Both the position numbers and the translations under genes were made by a program. Positions 1-7,821 of a stretch of 62,149 nt of DNA are shown piece by piece. The first letter of the stretch is position 1. The number at the start of each line of letters is the position of its first letter. The DNA is from Chloroflexota bacterium (GTDB lineage Bacteria; Chloroflexota; Anaerolineae; UBA4142): assembly GCA_016208315.1 (NCBI GenBank), contig JACQYF010000033.1, positions 1 through 62,149 on the forward strand, read 5' to 3'. Under the pieces are notes generated by a model. It worked only from the letters and a program-made list of their open reading frames with translations. It was not told where the DNA came from and did no database searches.

Positions 1-333
1 CCGCGGAGCGGCGAATGGAGCATTCCTGGCGGCGCGGTGGAGGTGGGCGAGACGCTGCAGGAGGCCACGCGCCGCGAGGTACGCGAAGAGTGCGGCATCG
101 AAATTGACGTGGGCGAGGTGATCGAGGCGCTCGATATTATTCAGCGGGACGAGGCGGGCCGCGTCCAGTTTCATTACGTGATCGTAGATTTTGCCGCGAC
201 GTACCGGCGCGGCGCGTTGTGCGCGACAAGCGATGCCGCAGACGCGCGCTGGGTCGCGCTGGGCGACTTGGACCAGTATCCGATGAACGCCAAGACGCGG
301 GAGGTCATTCTCAAGCGGCTGGCGAAAACGTGA
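1..333 (+). CDS. NUDIX hydrolase, 5' truncated by window edge
   Basis: The reading frame is open from base 1, so the start lies outside the window. It contains a clear Nudix box: GGAVEVGETL, then about seven residues, then REVREECGI. This fits GX5EX7REUXEEXGU, which binds the metal used to hydrolyse nucleoside-diphosphate-X substrates. The substrate cannot be named from the fragment. A GTG at 37 lies inside the box and cannot be the real start. The stop at 331-333 overlaps the GTG of the next gene (GTGA), so the two are probably co-transcribed. Confidence 0.85.
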   Translation, partial: PRSGEWSIPGGAVEVGETLQEATRREVREECGIEIDVGEVIEALDIIQRDEAGRVQFHYVIVDFAATYRRGALCATSDAADARWVALGDLDQYPMNAKTREVILKRLAKT

Positions 334-698
334 AAGCGGACATTGCAGTTTCGGGCGCGGTAGGATTGGTTATCGGCGGGAGCGCGTTTCTGGCGACAAG
401 CTGGCTTAGCGCGTACCTGCCGTTTTTTATTCAAGGTTCGCTCGGCGCAGCCATTACGTTTGCCGTGTTGCTCTTGATCGCGCTCGCCGAGATGCCGATG
501 ATGGTGGTCGCGATGCGAAACATGGCGCGCAGTCCCTCGACGCCGCGTGGCATCCTGCTGGGTACGAACGCCGGCTACACGGCGTTCGCGTCGGTTTACG
601 CTTGTATCTTCGTGCTGGCGACCGGGCAGGTTTCTGGCGGGCTGGCGCTGGCCGCGTTAGGCATGTTGCGGTTCGTCAGTGGAGTATTCGTCAAGTGA
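330..698 (+). CDS. Small integral membrane protein, unknown
   Basis: This is a 122-residue, very hydrophobic protein with about four predicted membrane segments. Examples are the stretches around SGAVGLVIGGSAFLATSW, ITFAVLLLIALAEMPMMVV and FASVYACIFVLATG. I chose the GTG at 330 because it overlaps the stop of the NUDIX gene; the upstream extension in this frame is only shadow of that gene. Its own stop at 696-698 overlaps the GTG of the UPF0235 gene, so the three genes look translationally coupled. I do not recognise the family. Confidence 0.6.
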   Translation: MKADIAVSGAVGLVIGGSAFLATSWLSAYLPFFIQGSLGAAITFAVLLLIALAEMPMMVVAMRNMARSPSTPRGILLGTNAGYTAFASVYACIFVLATGQVSGGLALAALGMLRFVSGVFVK

Positions 699-997
699 AC
701 GCCGTGCTCAAGGAATCGAACGGGGCGGTGATATTCGCGGTCAAAGTTGTGCCTCGGTCAAGTAAGAGCGAAATCGTGGGGCTAGAGGGCGACGCGATCA
801 AGATTCGTCTCAAAGCGCCACCCGTCGAAGGGAAAGCGAACGAGGCCCTTGTCAAATTCCTGGCCGACGCGCTCGACGTGCCTAAATCGAGCATCATCAT
901 CCTGAGCGGGCACACGGCGCGGAAAAAAGTGGTGAGCGTGCGCGGGGTGACGGCGAAGAGAGTCGAAAAGACCCTAAGGGTTTTCAAAAATCCTTAG
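695..997 (+). CDS. UPF0235 (YggU/DUF167) family protein
   Basis: This 100-residue protein has the hallmark core of the family: KVVPRSSKSEIVG near the N-terminus, then the stretch KAPPVEGKANEALVKFLA and the motif SGHTARKKVV. The family is small, cytosolic and of unknown biochemical role. The GTG start overlaps the preceding stop (GTGA). The last eight residues (TLRVFKNP) and the stop codon lie inside a hairpin repeat at 969-1002, so the repeat supplies the C-terminus. The convergent LysM gene ends in the same hairpin and the two coding regions overlap by 4 bases. Confidence 0.85.
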   Translation: MNAVLKESNGAVIFAVKVVPRSSKSEIVGLEGDAIKIRLKAPPVEGKANEALVKFLADALDVPKSSIIILSGHTARKKVVSVRGVTAKRVEKTLRVFKNP

Positions 998-1002
998 GGT
1001 CT
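969..1002. repeat. Hairpin repeat, family A copy 1 (possible bidirectional terminator)
   Basis: An 11-bp perfect inverted repeat (agaccctaagg, ccttagggtct) has a 12-base A/T-rich loop. The stop codons of the two convergent genes lie in its right half. Two close relatives occur at 2755-2790 and 30491-30523, so this is a repeat family and not just a local terminator. Confidence 0.75.
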
Positions 1003-1692
1003 TGGTCTGATGCGCCGCGCCATTCTCGCCATACTTTTCAACCATGTTTGGCGGCGATACATGAGGACGGCAGAAATCGCCGAGAGAATCGAGCCGCCGA
1101 AGAAGATTCCACTGAGAACATTGACGACGAGGAGCGCGGCATCGGAGATCGAAGCCGAACCGGAACTGGCCGAGCCGGGCGCGGGAGTGCGCGTGGCGGT
1201 CGGGGTTGGCGATGTGGAGCGAGGAGTAGGCGCGGTGGTCGGAGGCGCGGGCGGCGCGGGCAGCGTGGGCGCAAGCGTTGGGACCGCCGTGGGCAAGGCC
1301 TGTCCGCTCGCATCGGAGGATGGAATCTTGAGCACCATGCCAACCTTGAGCCGGGTCGAATCGGTGATGCCGTTGGCCGCCATGATGATGGCATACTTGG
1401 CGCCGCTGCCGTAGACTCTTTGGGAAATCGTCCACGGACTGTCACCCGGCTCGACGGTATAAGTGCCCTCGGCGGAAGGTTGCGAACTTGCGGGCGTGGC
1501 CGCCGGCCGCGGGGCCGTTGGCGCGACGGTATCGCCGGGATAGGTGGGAATGAAAATCGGCGTGGGAAAGACGTAGGGCGGCTTGGTCGGCTCGTCGGCG
1601 GGCGCGGGGCCCTGGGCGAGCGACGCGGGTACGCGCAGCGACACGATAAGCAATGCAATTAAGAATAGCGCGACTCTGCGCTCAATCATCAT
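994..1692 (-). CDS. LysM-domain protein with signal anchor and C-terminal membrane segment
   Basis: The protein has 232 residues. An N-terminal hydrophobic signal (around FLIALLIVSLRVPASLAQ) is followed by a Pro/Thr-rich stretch and one LysM domain. That domain starts at YTVEPGDSPWTISQRVYG and ends at LKVGMVLKIP, and should bind peptidoglycan. A second Pro/Thr/Ala linker, a membrane segment (around LLVVNVLSGIFFGGSIL) and a basic tail rich in Arg follow. I chose the ATG at 1692 because it overlaps the upstream stop (ATGA); the longer frame runs into the beta-helix gene. Likely role: a cell-wall-anchored exported protein, exact function unknown. Confidence 0.75.
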   Translation of the reverse strand: MMIERRVALFLIALLIVSLRVPASLAQGPAPADEPTKPPYVFPTPIFIPTYPGDTVAPTAPRPAATPASSQPSAEGTYTVEPGDSPWTISQRVYGSGAKYAIIMAANGITDSTRLKVGMVLKIPSSDASGQALPTAVPTLAPTLPAPPAPPTTAPTPRSTSPTPTATRTPAPGSASSGSASISDAALLVVNVLSGIFFGGSILSAISAVLMYRRQTWLKSMARMARRIRPRP

Positions 1693-2726
1693 TGACAGCC
1701 CGTGGTGACAATTTGCGCTTTGGTCAACGTGTTCGAGCCAAAAGAATTGCCGGCGCACGCGCCGCCTTCCCAGGGTTGCAAGAGAACGTCGGCGCCGTCG
1801 AAGGTGTTGCCGGTGTATTTGCTGTGTTGAGCATTGTCGGCTTGCACGCTCTTGACGCGCGCGCCCCGCACGATATTGTTCTCAAAGCGGACGTACTGCG
1901 CGTAACCCAGCCACGCGCCATAGTTGTCGTCGGTGAACGTGTTGTGGTGGATGTAGTTGCGCAGTCCGAAGGTCGCCTCGATGCCGTTGGCGACGCTGTG
2001 CGAAATGGTGTTGTAAAAAATCTCGTTGTCGTTGCTCGCGCTTGCGGGTGAGTTCCCCTGGTAGATACCGTCGCCGTCGTAGTTCAGCTTGTTCCACCCA
2101 ATCGAATTGCGGTCGGACTGCTGGGTGAGCACGATGCCGGCCGAGCCGCAGCCCGCATCCTTGCCCCACTGCGGACAACTGCGATTGTTGTACTCGACCG
2201 TGTTGGTATAGATTTGGCTGGCGGTCGTGCCGTACAAGTAGATGCCCCAGCCGCGGTTATTGTTCGTCGTGTTTCTGAGGACGGTCATTTTCTGCGAATT
2301 CAAAATCTGAAGGCCCGCGATATTCCCATTCGACGTGTTGCCCTGGACGCGTGAATTTTGGATGCCGTTCAAAATGATGCCGCCGTGCGGAAGCGGTCGT
2401 AAGTGCTCGATGTCGTAATTGTCGTCCACATAGTTGCCGCTGAAATCGTTGTTCTCGAAGACAAAGTTCTTGCCCTTGACGACGTACATTCCCACGTCAA
2501 ACCCGCGCACTTTGCAGTTGCGGATCGTCACGGCCGTGCGCCCCTCGATCAAAATCCCCACCCCGATCCCATCGCCGATAAAACTCGAGTTGCTGCAATT
2601 GAGCGTGATATTGTCGGCGGCGATGATGACGGCCTGGCGATATTGGCCGTTAGGCGGCAGCGTCGTGCTCTTGGTGATCCGCATGGGGGCGGAGAGGAGA
2701 ACGAGGAACAGCGCGAGCAGGTTCAT
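1689..2726 (-). CDS. Secreted right-handed beta-helix protein (NosD/pectate-lyase-like fold)
   Basis: The protein has 345 residues, with a short hydrophobic N-terminus (NLLALFLVLLSAP) that looks like a signal peptide. The rest consists of Asn/Gly-rich parallel beta-helix (PbH1) repeats. Examples are VTIRNCKVRGFDVGMYVV, FVFENNDFSGNY, SRVQGNTSNGNIAGLQIL and RNYIHHNTFTDDNYGAWLG. Such proteins bind or cleave polysaccharides, or act as periplasmic copper chaperone partners (NosD). No catalytic residue can be assigned here, so substrate and activity are open. The start has a good ribosome site (aggag, complement of 2737-2741). It overlaps the following LysM gene by ATGA, which suggests a two-gene unit for exported surface proteins. 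Confidence 0.75.
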   Translation of the reverse strand: MNLLALFLVLLSAPMRITKSTTLPPNGQYRQAVIIAADNITLNCSNSSFIGDGIGVGILIEGRTAVTIRNCKVRGFDVGMYVVKGKNFVFENNDFSGNYVDDNYDIEHLRPLPHGGIILNGIQNSRVQGNTSNGNIAGLQILNSQKMTVLRNTTNNNRGWGIYLYGTTASQIYTNTVEYNNRSCPQWGKDAGCGSAGIVLTQQSDRNSIGWNKLNYDGDGIYQGNSPASASNDNEIFYNTISHSVANGIEATFGLRNYIHHNTFTDDNYGAWLGYAQYVRFENNIVRGARVKSVQADNAQHSKYTGNTFDGADVLLQPWEGGACAGNSFGSNTLTKAQIVTTGCQ

Positions 2727-2754
2727 TCGTGAGTACTCCTGTGGGTTGAGTCTC

Positions 2755-2790
2755 TAGACCCGAAGGGTTTTCAGAAACCCTTCGGGTCTA
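2755..2790. repeat. Hairpin repeat, family A copy 2
   Basis: A perfect 16-bp stem (tagacccgaagggttt and its complement) has a 4-base loop. The stop codon of the RNase HI gene (minus strand, 2771-2773) lies in the loop, so the last residues of that enzyme (DPKGF) come from the repeat. It nearly matches the copy at 30491-30523. There is no U-tract, so termination is possible but not proven. Confidence 0.85.
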
Positions 2791-3193
2791 CCGGTGCGCG
2801 GTCGAGCGCCTGATTCGCCAGCGCGTCCGCGCGCCGATTCTCTTCGCGCGGGATGTGCCGAATTGCGACGCGCGCGAATTGCGCGAGCGCGCGCTGACCT
2901 TGAATATGCAGCGGTTTTAGGTTTTCGGCTCGAACGCGATACACGCCCTTTAGTTGCTGCGCCAGCAATTGACTGTCCGTTCGAATCTCGATCTCAGTCG
3001 CGTGATGCGTTCGCGCGCGCTCTAGGCCGCGGAGCAGTGCGCGGTATTCGGCCTCGTTATTGGTTGCCCGGCCAATCGTCTCGCCCAGCGCTTCGATTTC
3101 TTTTCCGCGCGGGTCGGTTAGGACGATGCCGAGGGCCGCGGGGCCGGGGTTGCCGCGTGCCGCGCCGTCGGTATATAGAATCAACTTGGTCAT
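2771..3193 (-). CDS. rnhA: Ribonuclease HI
   Basis: This 140-residue enzyme cleaves RNA in RNA-DNA hybrids with two metal ions. The four carboxylates are visible: Asp9 in YTDGAARGNPG, Glu49 in NNEAEYRAL, Asp73 in RTDSQ and Asp123 in NRRADALAN. I chose the ATG at 3193 because it overlaps the stop of the upstream coiled-coil gene (ATGA) and gives the normal N-terminus TKLILYTDG. The extra 34 residues of the longer frame are shadow of that gene. The C-terminus is formed by the hairpin repeat at 2755-2790. Confidence 0.92.
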   Translation of the reverse strand: MTKLILYTDGAARGNPGPAALGIVLTDPRGKEIEALGETIGRATNNEAEYRALLRGLERARTHHATEIEIRTDSQLLAQQLKGVYRVRAENLKPLHIQGQRALAQFARVAIRHIPREENRRADALANQALDRAPVDPKGF

Positions 3194-3888
3194 CCGGCGA
3201 GAATCCTGCCGCATCCTGAGCAAAACACCAGCTCGTTGCCGGCGCGCGCGCGCTGCAAATGCCCGGTCGGCACCTCGGTCCCACACACCGCGCACGACGA
3301 CGCGCGAATGTTGGCGACCGCGCGTCCGGCTTTCGTGCGCTGCAGGTGATCGTAGGTCCGCAGCGCGTCGGCATCTAACTCGCCGCGGGTACGCTCGCGC
3401 TCCTCGGCCAGTTGCGCGAGGCGGGCCGCGAGCGTATCACGTTCGCGGGAGAGGGCCTCGATCTCGGCGGACCGTGTGCCCTCTAACTTCTTGAGCGCGG
3501 TCGTTTTCTCGGCGACCCGGCTGCGGGCTTGGTCTACCGCCTCCATCAGTTCCAGCAGTTGATCGTCCAGGTCGCTCCGCTGCCGTTTGAACATTCGCAG
3601 TTCCTTTTCCAGCCCTTCGAGTTCCTTCGGATTGCCGACGCGCCCGCCGTAGAGCCGTTCCTCGACCTCTTTGGCCTTGGCGTCCATGCTCTTGGCATCG
3701 AGTTCGCGCGCGCGGAGCGTCGCGCGCAGTTCGGCCAGCGTCTTGTCCTCGCTTTCGAGCGCCGTACGCGCCGCGACGACAGTGGGATCGCCGGCCAATC
3801 GCTCCTCAACCTGGCGCGCGCGTTTGTTCTTATCGTCCAGCTCATGGTCTATGCTTTGCAGATGTTCGAGGGCGGAAATACGGGTCAT
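3190..3888 (-). CDS. Coiled-coil zinc-ribbon protein (DUF164/CT398-like)
   Basis: The protein has 232 residues. Residues 1-170 are a long charged coiled coil (Glu/Arg/Leu-rich heptads). The C-terminus is a C4 zinc ribbon: CAVCGTEVP followed about 20 residues later by FCSGCGRILAG. This is the layout of the DUF164/CT398 family, often encoded beside RNase H or DUF34 genes; the function is not established. It leads a minus-strand unit with rnhA (ATGA overlap). A promoter facing this gene is visible at 3919-3946. Confidence 0.8.
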   Translation of the reverse strand: MTRISALEHLQSIDHELDDKNKRARQVEERLAGDPTVVAARTALESEDKTLAELRATLRARELDAKSMDAKAKEVEERLYGGRVGNPKELEGLEKELRMFKRQRSDLDDQLLELMEAVDQARSRVAEKTTALKKLEGTRSAEIEALSRERDTLAARLAQLAEERERTRGELDADALRTYDHLQRTKAGRAVANIRASSCAVCGTEVPTGHLQRARAGNELVFCSGCGRILAG

Positions 3889-3918
3889 GGTTTATCCGAA
3901 CCCAGAGAAGCTGGCTCT

Positions 3919-3946
3919 ATTGTACGCGATTCTGGGGTGGAAGCAA
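3919..3946 (-). promoter_or_regulatory. Sigma-70-like promoter for the zinc-ribbon/rnhA unit
   Basis: On the minus strand, TTGCTT (3946-3941) and TACAAT (3924-3919) are 16 bases apart and about 30 bases upstream of the ATG at 3888. Confidence 0.55.
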
Positions 3947-3975
3947 ACTGGGCGGGCAATCGGCTGTGAGTAAGC

Positions 3976-3984
3976 TGTGCATAA
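3976..3984 (-). promoter_or_regulatory. Single DnaA-box-like nonamer
   Basis: The plus strand reads tgtgcataa, the complement of TTATGCACA, which fits the DnaA box TTATNCACA. It lies just upstream of the -35 of the first mraZ-side promoter. A single box does not make an origin; it could be chance or DnaA-linked control of the division cluster. Confidence 0.3.
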
Positions 3985-3998
3985 CTTGTGGAACGTCT

Positions 3999-4027
3999 TT
4001 GACAATCGGTCAGGCAAATGCTATGAT
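3999..4027 (+). promoter_or_regulatory. Promoter P1 upstream of the mraZ cluster
   Basis: TTGACA (3999-4004) and TATGAT (4022-4027) are 17 bases apart, a near-consensus sigma-70-type promoter. An intrinsic terminator follows only about 35 bases after the expected transcription start, so most P1 transcripts may end there. Confidence 0.7.
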
Positions 4028-4033
4028 GGGCAG

Positions 4034-4098
4034 CGACTCTAGCGTGTCACCGAGCCACCAGCAGACGACCACCGCGCGCGGCGAGGTCGTCTTTTTTC
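4034..4098 (+). ncRNA. Candidate short RNA or attenuated leader upstream of mraZ
   Basis: This is the stretch between the expected start of promoter P1 and the U-tract of the terminator at 4063-4097, about 65 nt. I see no open reading frame of note in it. It could be a small RNA, or a leader whose terminator gates read-through into mraZ. This is inferred only from the promoter-terminator spacing. Confidence 0.35.
4063..4097 (+). terminator. Intrinsic terminator between P1 and P2
   Basis: An 8-bp stem (agacgacc 4063-4070, ggtcgtct 4085-4092) is followed directly by a run of T (4092-4097). Confidence 0.75.
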
Positions 4099-4139
4099 TT
4101 TCAGCACCTTAAAAAATCCACAAACCTTCAGTTTCCCTA

Positions 4140-4168
4140 TTGACACCGCGTGGGTGTTGTGGGATAAT
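4140..4168 (+). promoter_or_regulatory. Promoter P2 of mraZ
   Basis: TTGACA (4140-4145) and GATAAT (4163-4168) are 17 bases apart. The MraZ boxes begin 10 bases further on, at about the expected transcription start, a good position for repression. Confidence 0.75.
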
Positions 4169-4177
4169 CAGAGCACA

Positions 4178-4207
4178 AAAGTGGGTGAAAATGGGTCAAA
4201 GTGGGGA
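4178..4207 (+). promoter_or_regulatory. MraZ operator: three direct 10-bp boxes
   Basis: Three head-to-tail units read aaagtgggtg, aaaatgggtc and aaagtgggga, with exact 10-bp periodicity. This matches the known MraZ-binding pattern of repeated GTGG/TGGG boxes one helical turn apart. With P2 just upstream, it predicts that MraZ controls its own operon. Confidence 0.8.
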
Positions 4208-4259
4208 GCAAGACCCATTCCGAACGCCTGTTCTTAAGCCCGGTGGGTAAGGGGAACGC

Positions 4260-4715
4260 ATGTTCTTCGGCTCGCATCAGCACACCATAGACGATAAGGG
4301 ACGATTAACGTTGCCCGCCAAGTGGCGATCGGAACTCGCAGGGGGAGTCGTCGTGACACGCGGCATGGACGACTGCCTTTTTATTTTCCCCAAACCCAAA
4401 TTCGAAGCCATCGCCGTCGAGATTGACGAGCAGGGCATCGTGTTGGCCGACATGCGCGCCTGGTCGCGCTACTTTCTCGGCATGGCCGCTGATGCCGAAT
4501 CGGACAAGCAGGGCCGCATCCTCATCCCGCAGAATCTCCGCGATTTTGCCAAACTCGACGGCGAGGTGGTCGTCGTCGGCGTGGTCAGCCGCATCGAGGT
4601 TTGGAATCCCGCCCGCCACAAAGAAACCAACGCCAAGATCGAATCGGACGTCGTCGCCGTTGCGGAACGGTTGGGGCAGGTTATGAAGCGGGCCGCGGCG
4701 AAAGCCGACAAATAG
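4260..4715 (+). CDS. mraZ: Transcriptional regulator MraZ
   Basis: The protein has 151 residues with two SpoVT/AbrB-like halves. The first opens with [20 protein letters not shown], the second carries [18 protein letters not shown]. This is the normal MraZ length and order. MraZ forms ring-shaped oligomers that bind repeated boxes upstream of the dcw cluster and represses it. The matching boxes are at 4178-4207. The ATG has a ribosome site (aagggga) seven bases upstream. It is the first gene of the cell-wall and division cluster and is followed four bases later by rsmH, as in most bacteria. Confidence 0.95.
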   Translation: MFFGSHQHTIDDKGRLTLPAKWRSELAGGVVVTRGMDDCLFIFPKPKFEAIAVEIDEQGIVLADMRAWSRYFLGMAADAESDKQGRILIPQNLRDFAKLDGEVVVVGVVSRIEVWNPARHKETNAKIESDVVAVAERLGQVMKRAAAKADK

Positions 4716-4719
4716 CGCG

Positions 4720-5583
4720 ATGGCGCACATCCCGGTTCTCTTGCAGCCGCTGATCGAGCTCCTCGCGCCGCATCCCGGCGGACAATACATTGATGGAACG
4801 GTTGGGGCGGGCGGACATTCGGCGGGAATACTCGATGCGTCTGCGCCGACGGGTCGCGTCCTGGGACTCGATGCCGATCCCAAGGCGCTCGCGGTCGCGG
4901 CGACTAATTTGGCACGGTACGGCGAGCGCGTGCTACCGCGGCACTCAAACTTTGGGCATCTCAAACAAATCGCCGGCGACCACGGCTTTGTTCCTGCCGA
5001 TGGTATTGTACTCGATTTGGGTCTCTCGTCAATGCAGCTCTCGGACGCGGAGCGAGGATTTTCGTTCCAAACCGAGGGCGCGCTCGACATGCGCTTTAAT
5101 CCGGACGATACTGTTACGGCCGCCGAATTGGTCAACACGCTTGACGAGAATGAGCTGGCCGACCTGATTTTCAAATACGGCGAGGAACGCGCCTCACGGC
5201 GGATCGCGCGGGCGATCGTCCACGCGCGACCGCACGCGACCGCCGCGCAGCTCGCGGCCGTGATCGAAAAAGCGATTGGGCGGCGCGGTCGCGTGCATCC
5301 CGCGACGCGGACGTTTCAGGCGCTGCGGATCGAGGTCAATCGCGAGCTAGAGGTTTTGGAGCAAGTGTTGCCGCAAATCGTCGAGGTGCTCGCAGTCCAG
5401 GGGCGCGTCGTCATCATCACGTTTCACTCGCTCGAAGACCGGATCGTCAAGAATTTCTTTCGGCAATCCAAAGAGTTGCGCGTGCTGACCAAGCATCCGG
5501 TGCGTCCCACGCGTGATGAGGCATTGTCGAATCCGCGCAGCCGCAGCGCGAAACTGCGGGCAGCCATGAAGGTGATCGCATGA
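4720..5583 (+). CDS. rsmH: 16S rRNA (cytosine-1402-N4)-methyltransferase RsmH
   Basis: This 287-residue SAM-dependent methyltransferase modifies C1402 in the ribosomal decoding centre. The SAM site is seen as [16 protein letters not shown] near residue 25, and the family end motif includes [15 protein letters not shown]. Length and position directly after mraZ are typical. Its stop overlaps the next gene's ATG (ATGA at 5580-5583), so it is translationally linked to the FtsL-PBP gene. Confidence 0.94.
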   Translation: MAHIPVLLQPLIELLAPHPGGQYIDGTVGAGGHSAGILDASAPTGRVLGLDADPKALAVAATNLARYGERVLPRHSNFGHLKQIAGDHGFVPADGIVLDLGLSSMQLSDAERGFSFQTEGALDMRFNPDDTVTAAELVNTLDENELADLIFKYGEERASRRIARAIVHARPHATAAQLAAVIEKAIGRRGRVHPATRTFQALRIEVNRELEVLEQVLPQIVEVLAVQGRVVIITFHSLEDRIVKNFFRQSKELRVLTKHPVRPTRDEALSNPRSRSAKLRAAMKVIA

Positions 5584-7787
5584 AGGAACCCATATCCCTC
5601 AAGAAGGACTTGCCGTTTTCCTTTACTACGGCGCGCACTTGGTTGTTGTTCATCGTCACCATTGTCTTGGTGGGAGTGATCTATATGGGCCAGGCCAGCC
5701 AGGCCGCGCTGACCGGTCAACGCGTGTACGACAAGCAAGAGAAACTCGCGCGCATTCGGCAGGAGAACGCGCAGTTGCAGGCCGAGATTTCCGTACTGCT
5801 TGCGCCCGACCGCATGGAAAAACGCGCGCGCGCCCTGGGGTTCCATCTCGCCTCGCCGGACCAAGTCAAGTATCTAACGGTGAAAGACTATCCCGTCGAG
5901 CCGGTCAAACCGACGTTTTCGGCGAGCGCGCCTGTGCGCACCGACGATGCGTTCGACGTTGCCGCCTGGTGGAATGCCATGCTCGTCCGGCTCGGTCTCA
6001 GCGCCAGCCCACGCGCCGCGGAGGCGTCGGAAGTTACGATGTCGGCTCAGAGTTTGCCTCGCGCGCCGTTTCGAATGCGGTTGGCGCTCATGTTCGTATT
6101 CGTCGTCGGCGGGTTGCTGGCCGCGCGGCTGTTCTATTGGCAGATCATCCAATGGGACAAGTTGAGCCAAATCTCGAAACGGCAGTCCACACTGGATGTG
6201 CCGATTCCGGCGCGGCGCGGCGAAATCCAGACGCGCGATAATTTGCGGCTGGCGACAGACATTTTTCTATTTACGGTCGAAGTCTCACCCGCGGGCATCC
6301 CCAAACCGCAAGAGCTGGCCAAGCAACTTGCGCCGCTGCTGAAACTGCCCGAAGCAGCCATCCTGGCCAAGCTGAGTTCGACAAGCGCCTCGCTTGTGCT
6401 GGCGCGCGATGTGCCGATCGAGATTGGCGGCGCGGTGCAAGATTTCAAGACGCGCGCCGAGGTCAAGTATCCCGAGCTTGGCTTGGCGAATGTGCAAGTG
6501 CGTGTCAAGGCGGTTCGACAGTATCCAGCGGGTTCGTTTGCGGCGCCGGTCGTGGGCTATGTAAATGTCGAGCGCCAGCCCGCGTATGGCATCGAACAGT
6601 ACAAAGACCGCGACTTGCGCGGCACGGACGGCAAGATTCACGGCGCGGGGACGGTCCTGCACGATGTGATCCCGATTGACTTGCCGACCAACGAGCCGGC
6701 CATCGAGGGCGCGACCGTCGTGCTCACGCTCAACAGCGGGATGCAGCGCATTGCCGAGACGGAGTTAGCGAACGCGATCAAAGAAACCCGCGCGGCCAGC
6801 GGCTCGATCATTGTGCTCGACCCCAAGACCGGCGCAATTCTGGCGATGGCCGCTTACCCGACCGCCGATTTGAACCTGTACTACGACCCGGCCAATTCGG
6901 GCCGCTATGCCAACCAGACGATCAGCTCGCAATATGAGCCGGGGTCCGTTTTCAAGATTGTCACGCTCGCGGCGGGATTAGATGCGCGCACGATCAGCCC
7001 GGCGACCTACTTTGACGACAACGGCCGATTGCCGTTTGGCGGCATCGTCGTCAAGAATCATGATGACATTGCGCCCGGCCGAGTGAACGTGATGCAAGTG
7101 CTGCAAATGTCGCTGAATGTGGAAGCGGCGAAGATCAGTATCGGCCTTGGCACAGAGCGGTTCTACCAGTACGTTCAGAATTTTGGATTCGGCGTGACGA
7201 CGCGGGTAGAACTCGCCGGCGAAGTCGCGGGGGAGGTCAAGACGCCAGGCGATGGCAAGTGGCGCGACTCGGACTTGGCCGCCAATTCTTACGGTCAGGG
7301 CATCTCGGCGACTCCGCTGCAAATGACCGCCGCCGTGGCCGCCGTCGCCAATCAGGGCAAGCTGATGAAGCCCTATATCGTTCATCAAGTCCGCCGCGCA
7401 GACGGCAAGGTGATTACGACCGAACCGGAAGTCGTGCGCCAGGTGATCAGTCCCGAGACGGCGCGCGTGCTCACGCAGCTCCTCAGCGAGGCCATCGTCG
7501 TGGAATCTACGAACAAAGCCATCGTGCCGGGCTATCGAGTCGCGGGCAAGACCGGGACGGCGGAGATTCCGCGCATCGGCGGGTACGATCCCGATTGGAC
7601 CATCGCTTCTTTCGGGGGCTATTTGCCGGCCGATGATCCGCGGTTCGTGATTTTGGTAAAATTGGACAAGCCGCAATCCTCCAAGTGGGGGTCGCAGGTC
7701 GCGTCGCCCGTTTTCGCGGCGGTGGCTAAGCAGTTGATCGCGCTCTCGGGCTTGCCGCCGGACGCGGTGCGGTTGGCAAACAAGTAG
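5580..7787 (+). CDS. ftsI: FtsL-like segment fused in frame to a class B penicillin-binding protein (FtsI)
   Basis: There is one 735-codon frame. Residues 1-110 look like FtsL: a cytosolic Lys-rich start, a membrane helix (about 20-38) and a coiled coil (about 48-85). Residues 154-735 look like FtsI/PBP2, the septal transpeptidase. They have a second membrane helix (about 167-187), a dimerisation region, Ser456-Val-Phe-Lys459 (active-site SXXK), Ser511-Leu-Asn513 (SXN) and Lys657-Thr-Gly-Thr660 (KTGT). FtsL and ftsI are separate neighbours in most bacteria. A single polypeptide with two membrane helices would place the transpeptidase in the cytosol. An internal ATG at 6039, with ggaag five bases upstream, gives a normal FtsI start (MSAQSLP) and may make a second product. 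murE, usually next, is missing. Confidence 0.88.
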   Translation: MKEPISLKKDLPFSFTTARTWLLFIVTIVLVGVIYMGQASQAALTGQRVYDKQEKLARIRQENAQLQAEISVLLAPDRMEKRARALGFHLASPDQVKYLTVKDYPVEPVKPTFSASAPVRTDDAFDVAAWWNAMLVRLGLSASPRAAEASEVTMSAQSLPRAPFRMRLALMFVFVVGGLLAARLFYWQIIQWDKLSQISKRQSTLDVPIPARRGEIQTRDNLRLATDIFLFTVEVSPAGIPKPQELAKQLAPLLKLPEAAILAKLSSTSASLVLARDVPIEIGGAVQDFKTRAEVKYPELGLANVQVRVKAVRQYPAGSFAAPVVGYVNVERQPAYGIEQYKDRDLRGTDGKIHGAGTVLHDVIPIDLPTNEPAIEGATVVLTLNSGMQRIAETELANAIKETRAASGSIIVLDPKTGAILAMAAYPTADLNLYYDPANSGRYANQTISSQYEPGSVFKIVTLAAGLDARTISPATYFDDNGRLPFGGIVVKNHDDIAPGRVNVMQVLQMSLNVEAAKISIGLGTERFYQYVQNFGFGVTTRVELAGEVAGEVKTPGDGKWRDSDLAANSYGQGISATPLQMTAAVAAVANQGKLMKPYIVHQVRRADGKVITTEPEVVRQVISPETARVLTQLLSEAIVVESTNKAIVPGYRVAGKTGTAEIPRIGGYDPDWTIASFGGYLPADDPRFVILVKLDKPQSSKWGSQVASPVFAAVAKQLIALSGLPPDAVRLANK

Positions 7788-7807
7788 GACAAGATGCCAT
7801 CTTGTCC
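7787..7807. repeat. Short palindrome between the PBP gene and murF
   Basis: A perfect 9-bp stem (ggacaagat, atcttgtcc) with loop gcc follows the PBP stop directly. There is no T-run on either side. It resembles the other small palindromes in this window more than a terminator. Confidence 0.6.
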
Positions 7808-7821
7808 CACGAATCACCACA

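Noticed and set aside
3976..3984. Replication origin
   Set aside because: Only one DnaA-box-like site, no AT-rich unwinding element, and no dnaA or dnaN nearby.
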